Shown here piece by piece: positions 12,059 to 16,681 of a stretch of DNA of 16,681 nucleotides; position 1 is the first letter of the stretch, and every line of letters begins with the position of its first letter. Source of the stretch: Chloroflexota bacterium. Its GTDB lineage: Bacteria > Chloroflexota > Chloroflexia > Thermomicrobiales > JADLAZ01. A program made the translations under genes and the position numbers. The stretch covers positions 1-16,681 of the forward strand of contig JADLAZ010000202.1 of assembly GCA_020849725.1 (NCBI GenBank). The letters run 5' to 3'. The notes under the pieces are model-generated. The model ran no database searches and was not told the origin of the DNA. It was given only the letters and a program-made list of their open reading frames with translations.

Positions 12059-12838
12059 ATGGACTTCGAGACCGACGAGATGCTGGCGCTAGAAGAGCAG
12101 CGCCAATCCCCGAGCGCGCAAGCGAAGCTGGCTCACCTGCTGAATCAACTGGCGCTGGCGCCGGGCGAGCGGGTACTCGATCTCGGTTGCGGTGGCGGCA
12201 GTCTGGCCCGGCTGGCCGCGCCGCTGGTCGCGCCCGACGGCATGATCATCGGAGTGGACCCGTCGCCGGCAGCAGTTGCACTGGCGTGTCGGCTGACGCC
12301 GGACCCCAGCGGCCATGTGCGCTTCGAGGCGGGTGACGGCCACGCGCTTCGCTTCGCCGATGGCCACTTCGACGCCGCCGCGTGCGTCAGCGTGCTGGCT
12401 TTCTGTGATGACCCGGCGCGGGTGCTGGGCGAGGTGCGCCGCGTGCTGCGACCGGGGGGGCGGCTGCTGGCGGTCAACTCGGATGAGGATACGCGCGTGT
12501 ACAACAGCCGCGATCGCGCGCTTGGGCGGCGCGTGCTGCGCGCCATCGCCGACCGCGCCCGCGACCCCTGGATCGGACGGCGGCTGCACGGCGAACTGCG
12601 TCACGCCGGCTTCACCATCGTCCGTGAGGCGGCGACGGTCACGATCGAGCATGCGTTCGACGCGAGGAGCGCCGGGGCCATCTATGCGCGGTCCTGGCGG
12701 GCAGTCGCAGTGGGCGGCGATGGCGTCACGGCCGAGGAGTATGATCGCTGGCTCGACGATCTGGCGACCTGCGCCCGCGCGGGCCAGTACATCTACAGCG
12801 TCACGACCTTTGCGTACCTCGTGATGCGTGATGCATGA
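12059..12838 (+). CDS. class I SAM-dependent methyltransferase (Methyltransf_11/25 type)
   Basis: A 259-aa cytosolic methyltransferase. SAM motif I is VLDLGCGGGS (39-48), the acidic motif II is GVDPSP (65-70), motif III AGDGHALRFADGHFDAAACV (91-110) includes the conserved D, and motif post-IV is VRRVLRPGGRLLAVN (126-140). The C-terminal part (about 170-259) is a variable acceptor domain. The overall look is like UbiE/menaquinone-type or arsenite-type methyltransferases, but it lacks a Cys triad, so arsenite is unlikely. The acceptor is unknown. The ATG at 12059 has only a weak GAGCGAG upstream; no better start is seen. It precedes the phosphotransferase-fold gene by 52 bp. Confidence 0.87.
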   Translation: MDFETDEMLALEEQRQSPSAQAKLAHLLNQLALAPGERVLDLGCGGGSLARLAAPLVAPDGMIIGVDPSPAAVALACRLTPDPSGHVRFEAGDGHALRFADGHFDAAACVSVLAFCDDPARVLGEVRRVLRPGGRLLAVNSDEDTRVYNSRDRALGRRVLRAIADRARDPWIGRRLHGELRHAGFTIVREAATVTIEHAFDARSAGAIYARSWRAVAVGGDGVTAEEYDRWLDDLATCARAGQYIYSVTTFAYLVMRDA

Positions 12839-12890
12839 TCGAGACACCATCGGGACCGTCGGGTCGGCGCGCCCAACCGGGAGGTTCAGC

Positions 12891-13988
12891 ATGCGGAATG
12901 ATCTCTTCGCGACCGTCGAGGCGATGCTTGAGCCGGCGGCACTGTCGGCGCTGACCGGCCAGCCGGTAACGGCGGTGCGTCACCGGCCGTTTCACTCCGC
13001 CGACTCGCTGTCCGGCAGCCGCTTCCTGGCGATCGAGACGGACGGTCCGACGCCGGATCGCTACATCGTCAAGCGCATCAACCGGGCCTGGGACTGGATC
13101 ATGCGAACCACCGACGACCGGCAGGGCCGGGCCATCGCTGCCTGGCAGGCGGGCCTGATCGCAGGTCTGCCGCCAGAGATCACGACTGGGTATGTCGCCT
13201 GCGCCCGCGATGGCGACGGTTGGGCGATCCTGCTGCGCGACCTGGGTGCGGCGCTGGTCCCGCCGGGCGACGCGCCGATCACCGCCGACGACAATGCGTT
13301 CTTTCTCGACGCCATGGCGGCGATGCATGCCACCTTCTGGCAGCAGCCGCATCGGGCCGACCCGGCACTCGGCTTCTGCGCCCTGATCGACCACTACCGG
13401 GAGTTGGCGCCGGCCGTTGTCGCGCGCGAAGCGAACGGCGACGACCCGATCCCGCCGCTGATCGGCGCGGGCTGGGCACTGCTGCCGGACCTGATGGCGC
13501 CGGCCGTGGTGGCGGTCGTGCAGCCGCTGCTGGCCGACCCGACGCCGCTGGCGACCGCGCTGGCGCGTGGGCCACAGACCATCGTCCATGGCGACTGGAA
13601 GCTGGGCAACCTGGGGCTGCTGGCCGGCCCGCCACGGCAGGTGGTGCTGCTCGACTGGGCCGTCGTCGGGCCGGCGCCGGCGGTGGTCGACCTGGCCTGG
13701 TACCTGGCTGTGAACTCGGCCCGGCTGCCGGTGACGAAGGAGGTGGCGATCGCGTGCTACCGCGCGGCGCTGGCGCGACGGCTCGGCGCGGCGTTCGACG
13801 ACGCCTGGTGGGCGCCGCAGCTCGATCTGGCGCTGCTGGGCGGGTTCCTCCAGCTCGGCTGGCCGAAGCTGCTGGGTGTCGCCAACGGCGCGACGGCGGC
13901 GCTGCGCACCCGCGAGCAGGTCGAGTTGGACTGGTGGTCTGAGCGCGTGCTGGCCGGCGCGCGGCGGCTGGCGCTGGCGACAGTGTAG
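12891..13988 (+). CDS. aminoglycoside phosphotransferase (APH)-fold kinase
   Basis: A 365-aa protein kinase-like phosphotransferase. The N-lobe lysine is probably K61 in RYIVKRINR. The catalytic loop is VHGDWKLGNLG (232-242), with D235 as base and N240 as metal ligand. The magnesium-binding aspartate is D255 in VVLLDWAVVGPAP. This family phosphorylates hydroxyls of small molecules such as aminoglycosides, choline, homoserine or sugars; the substrate cannot be deduced, and resistance is not implied. The ATG at 12891 follows GGGAGG 6 nt away; an upstream in-frame ATG at 12828 overlaps the methyltransferase end. It is last in the four-gene plus-strand run, and a 15-bp hairpin covers its last codons. 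Confidence 0.87.
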   Translation: MRNDLFATVEAMLEPAALSALTGQPVTAVRHRPFHSADSLSGSRFLAIETDGPTPDRYIVKRINRAWDWIMRTTDDRQGRAIAAWQAGLIAGLPPEITTGYVACARDGDGWAILLRDLGAALVPPGDAPITADDNAFFLDAMAAMHATFWQQPHRADPALGFCALIDHYRELAPAVVAREANGDDPIPPLIGAGWALLPDLMAPAVVAVVQPLLADPTPLATALARGPQTIVHGDWKLGNLGLLAGPPRQVVLLDWAVVGPAPAVVDLAWYLAVNSARLPVTKEVAIACYRAALARRLGAAFDDAWWAPQLDLALLGGFLQLGWPKLLGVANGATAALRTREQVELDWWSERVLAGARRLALATV

Positions 13989-14007
13989 GCGCCGCCAGCG
14001 CCAGCCG
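13965..14007. terminator. perfect 15-bp stem-loop at a convergent gene junction
   Basis: CGGCTGGCGCTGGCG (13965-13979) pairs perfectly with CGCCAGCGCCAGCCG (13993-14007) across a 13-nt loop that contains the stop codon of the phosphotransferase gene (TAG 13986-13988). It separates this gene from the minus-strand miniprotein ending at 14018. There is no T-tract. It is likely a bidirectional terminator or RNA-stability hairpin. Confidence 0.7.
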
Positions 14008-14017
14008 GCACGGCGGC

Positions 14018-14215
14018 TTACCGACTGGCTGCTGCGCCGGCGACGAGGCCGAGTGCGGCGACCAGTATGGCGAGCCAGTCCCATCGTCGGATCACAGTCG
14101 GCGGGCGGGCCGCACGGGCCTGGTCGGCCAGCCGGTCGCGGGCGACCTCGGCATGAAACCGGTCGTGCTGGTAGGCGACGTGTACGTGAAGGCTGTCGAC
14201 GTGGAGACCGTGCAT
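14018..14215 (-). CDS. 65-aa His-rich protein with a C-terminal membrane segment
   Basis: Not a recognised family. The protein has six His in its first 21 residues (MHGLHVDSLHVHVAYQH...), an Arg/Ala-rich amphipathic middle (DRFHAEVARDRLADQARAAR), and a hydrophobic C-terminal helix (about 47-63, WLAILVAALGLVAGAAA) preceded by RRWD. This suggests a small tail-anchored membrane protein; the His cluster could bind a metal or be acid-sensitive, which is speculation. The ATG at 14215 is well supported by AGGAGAG 8 nt upstream. An in-frame extension to 14332 lacks such a site. It is convergent with the phosphotransferase gene. Confidence 0.6.
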   Translation of the reverse strand: MHGLHVDSLHVHVAYQHDRFHAEVARDRLADQARAARPPTVIRRWDWLAILVAALGLVAGAAASR

Positions 14216-14439
14216 GGCGGCGTCTCTCCTGGAGCGGCCCAGCTCGTCCGAGCCTGGACCGGTCGTTCGAGTCAAAGGTGGCGGCCCCAGGCCAGAGCCG
14301 GTAGGCGCGAGCAGCGCGGGCCAACCCGTCAATCGTGTCGCGGCGCATCGGCCGCGCGGGCGGGCCGGTCAGTCAGCGATGCGCCCAACGCACGCCGGCC
14401 GGTATGGGCAACTGGGCTGACTGGGTTAGCGGCGCCGCG

Positions 14440-14535
14440 TCAACAGCCCCGTGCGGCGGACGTAACGGCCAGGCCGCCGCGTTGCGCCAGGCGAGCATCG
14501 AACGGCAGCGGCCGGACGGTACACTGCTTCGTCAT
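14440..14535 (-). CDS. possible 31-aa small protein
   Basis: An ATG at 14535 lies 7 nt after AAGGAG on the minus strand and opens a 31-codon frame (MTKQCTVRPLPFDARL...ARGC) ending at TGA (14442-14440). The peptide is basic and has two Cys (positions 5 and 31). It is unrecognised. The candidate promoter at 14611-14640 points at it. It could encode a small protein or a leader peptide; the frame does not continue into the 65-aa gene. The stretch 14216-14439 has no other gene I can support. Confidence 0.35.
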   Translation of the reverse strand: MTKQCTVRPLPFDARLAQRGGLAVTSAARGC

Positions 14536-14610
14536 CTAGCCTCTCCTTCCGACTCTCGCGGACCCGTGGCGGTGGCCCGCCGTGGGAGCGCGCCGGTGCG
14601 CGCCGAACTG

Positions 14611-14640
14611 TATCCTAGTCACCGGCCGGGGCCGCGTCTA
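14611..14640 (-). promoter_or_regulatory. candidate promoter for the small minus-strand genes
   Basis: On the minus strand TAGACG (14640-14635), a spacer of 17-18 nt and TAGGAT (within 14617-14611) resemble a sigma-70 promoter; the -35 hexamer equals that proposed before the biotin carboxylase gene. It would transcribe the 31-aa and 65-aa reading frames. Confidence 0.35.
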
Positions 14641-14641
14641 T

Positions 14642-14655
14642 TGGCCGATCGGCCA
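14642..14655. promoter_or_regulatory. 14-bp palindrome between divergent promoters
   Basis: TGGCCGATCGGCCA is perfectly symmetric and abuts the proposed minus-strand -35. About 28 bp to its right a plus-strand TAGGAT (14683-14688) could be the -10 of the flippase gene. The position fits an operator for both directions, but a GC-rich palindrome this short can occur by chance. Confidence 0.35.
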
Positions 14656-14757
14656 GTGTCCCTTCGACCCGTCAGCGTCGGGTAGGATCGCGAGGGGGCG
14701 CCCGGACGGCCGGCATGGTCGGCGGGGCAAGCTGGTCTCGAAAGAGGAATGAGCGGC

Positions 14758-16179
14758 GTGAACCGGCTGGCGACGAACACGACGGCGCTGCTGACGGCCC
14801 AGGCCGGCGTGCGGCTGACGTCGCTGATCGTTGTGCTGCTGGTCGGCCGGCTGCTCGGGCCCGAGGGACTGGGGCTGTACGCGATGGCGTCGGCGGTGGC
14901 GTCGCTGGCGCTGGTCGCCGCCGATGCCGGCGTCGACACGGTCACGGTCCGGGCGATGGCAGCCGGCCGGCCGGCGGCACGCTATCTTGGGGCGCTGCTG
15001 CCGCTGCGGGCGGTGCTGCTAGCGACAGCGGTGGCGGTCGCGGGCGCCGGTGCAGTCGTGCTCGGCTACCCACCGGCGGCGCTGGCGCTGACGCTGGCCT
15101 TCGCCGTCGGCAGCGGTCTGGAGATCGTCGCCGGCTCGCTGCGGGCGGCGCTGCGCGCGGCCGAGACCATGGTCGCCGAGGCGACGCTGGTCACGGTCGG
15201 CCAGGGGCTGCGGACGCTGCTCGTCGGCGGTGGGCTGCTGCTTGGGATGGGGTTGGTCGCCGTCGGTGGCGGTGGCATCCTGGCCGGTGTGGGCAGCCTG
15301 GCGCTGGCGCTGGTGGTCGTCACCCGCCGGCACGGTCGGCCGCGGCCGCGGCTGGATACGGGCCTGTGGCGCGAGACCGTGCTGCAGACCGCGCCGGTGA
15401 CGGCCTGGGTGCTGCTGACACAGATCGGCGCGCGTTCCGACGCGATCATCATCAGCCAGTGGTGGCCGACGGACGAGGTCGGCCGCTTCCACGCCGCCGC
15501 TGGTGTCCTGTCCGGGCTGAATCTGGCCGTGGCCATGGCGCTGGCGGCGCTCTACCCGCCGCTGGTGCGTGCCTTCGCCGCGGGTGACGAGCGACATGCT
15601 CGGCGCTTGAGCGCGCCGATTCTAGCCGGCGGCCTGGCGCTGGCGGCGACGATGGCGCTGCTGGCGCCGCTGGTGATCGAGCCGCTGCTCAATCTGCTGC
15701 TGGGCGAGCGGTTTGCCGGCGCCGGGCCGCCCCTGCTGGTGCTGCGCTGGGCGCTGCCGGCGCTGGTCGTCTCGGGGGTGGCCGGCGTCACGCTGCGGGC
15801 ACGCCACCAGGATCGACCGCTGGCGGCGCTGGCGCTGGCCGGCGCGGGCGTGAGCCTGGCGCTCAACCTGCTGCTGATCCCGGCGCAGGGGGCGCTGGGC
15901 GCGGCCGTCAGCACCGTCGCGGCCGAGGTGGTCATGGCCGGGGTGGGAGCGGCGCTGCTGTGGCGCGCGCGCCTGCCGCTGGGCCGGCCGCTGCTGGCCG
16001 GTGCGCTGACCGGGCTGCTGGCCGGGGCGGCGGGGCTGGCCGCGGCCGCGCAGGGTCCAGCGCCGTGGTGGCTGGCGGCGCTGAGCGCGGTGGCCGCGGC
16101 GCTGCTGGTGCTGGCGGCTGCCGCCGGGGCGGTGCTGCTCGTGCGCCGCGGCCGGGCGCGCCGCCTGAGTCAGGCTTGA
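14758..16179 (+). CDS. polysaccharide flippase, Wzx/MATE-like membrane protein
   Basis: A 473-aa integral membrane protein with about 12-14 hydrophobic segments and few charged residues, fitting the MOP superfamily polysaccharide flippases. The start (ATNTTALLTAQAGVRLTSLIVVLLVGRLLGPEGLG) and the LLGERFAGAGPPLLVL region (about 314-329) are typical of lipid-linked oligosaccharide exporters of the RfbX/Wzx type. It would flip undecaprenyl- or polyprenyl-linked glycan units across the membrane. I chose the GTG at 14758, 9 nt after GAGGA; the in-frame ATG at 14749 abuts that site and would add only three residues (MSG). It is followed by a glycoside-hydrolase-like gene, consistent with a surface-glycan locus. 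Substrate unknown. Confidence 0.85.
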   Translation: MNRLATNTTALLTAQAGVRLTSLIVVLLVGRLLGPEGLGLYAMASAVASLALVAADAGVDTVTVRAMAAGRPAARYLGALLPLRAVLLATAVAVAGAGAVVLGYPPAALALTLAFAVGSGLEIVAGSLRAALRAAETMVAEATLVTVGQGLRTLLVGGGLLLGMGLVAVGGGGILAGVGSLALALVVVTRRHGRPRPRLDTGLWRETVLQTAPVTAWVLLTQIGARSDAIIISQWWPTDEVGRFHAAAGVLSGLNLAVAMALAALYPPLVRAFAAGDERHARRLSAPILAGGLALAATMALLAPLVIEPLLNLLLGERFAGAGPPLLVLRWALPALVVSGVAGVTLRARHQDRPLAALALAGAGVSLALNLLLIPAQGALGAAVSTVAAEVVMAGVGAALLWRARLPLGRPLLAGALTGLLAGAAGLAAAAQGPAPWWLAALSAVAAALLVLAAAAGAVLLVRRGRARRLSQA

Positions 16180-16335
16180 CCGGCGCCGTCGATCACCCGA
16201 TCACATCCATCGCGCGCTGCCGCGCGTCATCATCGGCGGGAGGGCTTGGATGGAGCATCGACTGGTCGGTGAAGCGCGCAACGCTAGCGGCGGACCGGCT
16301 CGACCATGACGCGCGGCTCTGCTAGGCTGACCGGC
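16180..16335 (+). other. intergenic region with a short stem-loop
   Basis: CGCGCG (16211-16216), loop CTGC, CGCGCG (16221-16226) makes a perfect 6-bp stem 31 nt after the flippase stop; it may reduce read-through. Near the right end TAGGCT (16323-16328) lies 7 nt before the ATG at 16336 and could be a -10 for a leaderless transcript. I see no gene in this stretch. Confidence 0.35.
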
Positions 16336-16681
16336 ATGGGATGGACGACGGCGCGCCGGGCGGCAGCGGCGGCGCTGACGCTGGTGGTCGGCCTGGCGCT
16401 GGCCGGTGTGACGGCGGGCCTCGACGGCTACCTCGGGCGCGGCGGCGTGTGGGGCGCGGAGACGACAGCGCTGCGGCCAACGCCGCGCGCACTGGGCGCG
16501 AATACGTTTCTGCACTTCGAGGTCGAGCGCGCCAAGGTCAATCGCACGGCGCGGATGCTGCGCGAGGCCGGCATCACCTATGCCCGCCAGCAGTTCGCCT
16601 GGAATGAGATCGAGCCGGCGCCGGGCGTCTTCGTCGACAGTCAGGGACGCGACACCTGGGCCAAGTACGACTATCTGGTGC
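16336..16681 (+). CDS. glycoside hydrolase-like protein with N-terminal signal/anchor (truncated by the window end)
   Basis: A frame opening at ATG 16336 stays open to the window edge (115 codons seen). Residues 1-30 hold a basic start and hydrophobic core (MGWTTARRAAAAALTLVVGL), a signal peptide or membrane anchor. From about residue 52, GANTFLHFE, the helix ARMLREAGITYARQQFAWNEIE and the segment WAKYDYLV match the first beta-alpha units of cellulase-like TIM-barrel glycosidases, in which a 'W-x-E-I-E-P-x-P-G' box is typical. The catalytic glutamates would lie beyond the edge, so activity is not shown. No Shine-Dalgarno site precedes the ATG, while TAGGCT is 7 nt upstream, so the message may be leaderless. 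It follows the flippase, suggesting glycan export or trimming. Confidence 0.7.
   Translation, partial: MGWTTARRAAAAALTLVVGLALAGVTAGLDGYLGRGGVWGAETTALRPTPRALGANTFLHFEVERAKVNRTARMLREAGITYARQQFAWNEIEPAPGVFVDSQGRDTWAKYDYLV

Noticed and set aside
12891..13988. aminoglycoside resistance gene
   Set aside because: Only the general APH fold is seen (HGD..N and a later D). The family covers many small-molecule kinases, so resistance is not supported.
12801..14348. 515-codon minus-strand open frame
   Set aside because: Antisense shadow of the APH-fold gene; low-complexity Arg/Gln-rich product and no ribosome-binding site at its start.

Overview
The window is very GC-rich, with short intergenic gaps and strong Shine-Dalgarno sites (AGGAGG/GAGGAG) before most starts. 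The gene content is a large ATP-binding LuxR regulator, Tat-exported redox proteins, a lipoprotein with a Thr/Pro/Ala linker, and an AhpD-like protein. Together with a GGGGCGG...CCGCCCC intergenic palindrome, this suggests a Chloroflexota-type (Thermomicrobia-like) chromosome. That assignment is an inference from style. No phage, IS element, CRISPR array or rRNA is visible.

Left part (1-6261): a tRNA-Gly(GCC) on the minus strand with a near-consensus promoter; then a biotin carboxylase/biotin carrier fusion, converging on a two-domain SAM methyltransferase with both stop codons inside one perfect hairpin; then, divergent from the methyltransferase, a 941-residue LuxR-type ATPase regulator.

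Middle (6517-10783): the most system-like part. Three minus-strand genes form a probable operon: a Tat-exported aldo/keto reductase, a Tat-exported lipoprotein flavodoxin, and a cytosolic DkgA-like aldo/keto reductase. They face a divergent AraC-family regulator with an AraC_N-type sensor domain. The layout recalls E. coli YqhC, which activates yqhD and dkgA under aldehyde stress, but here two of the three proteins carry export signals. The working idea is an aldehyde or redox-stress module split between the cytoplasm and the cell envelope.

Right part (10970-13988): four plus-strand genes in a row, namely a SnoaL/NTF2-fold protein, an AhpD/carboxymuconolactone-decarboxylase-like protein, a class I methyltransferase, and an aminoglycoside-phosphotransferase-fold kinase. 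The last converges on a 65-aa His-rich membrane miniprotein through a perfect 15-bp stem-loop. After a divergent promoter region come a Wzx/MATE-type polysaccharide flippase and the start of a secreted or anchored glycoside-hydrolase-like protein cut by the window edge, probably the beginning of a surface-glycan locus.

A recurring theme is perfect dyads without T-tracts, at three convergent junctions (2017-2037, 6517-6540, 13965-14007), after the AraC gene (10763-10783), and in promoter regions (161-179, 3213-3234, 14642-14655).
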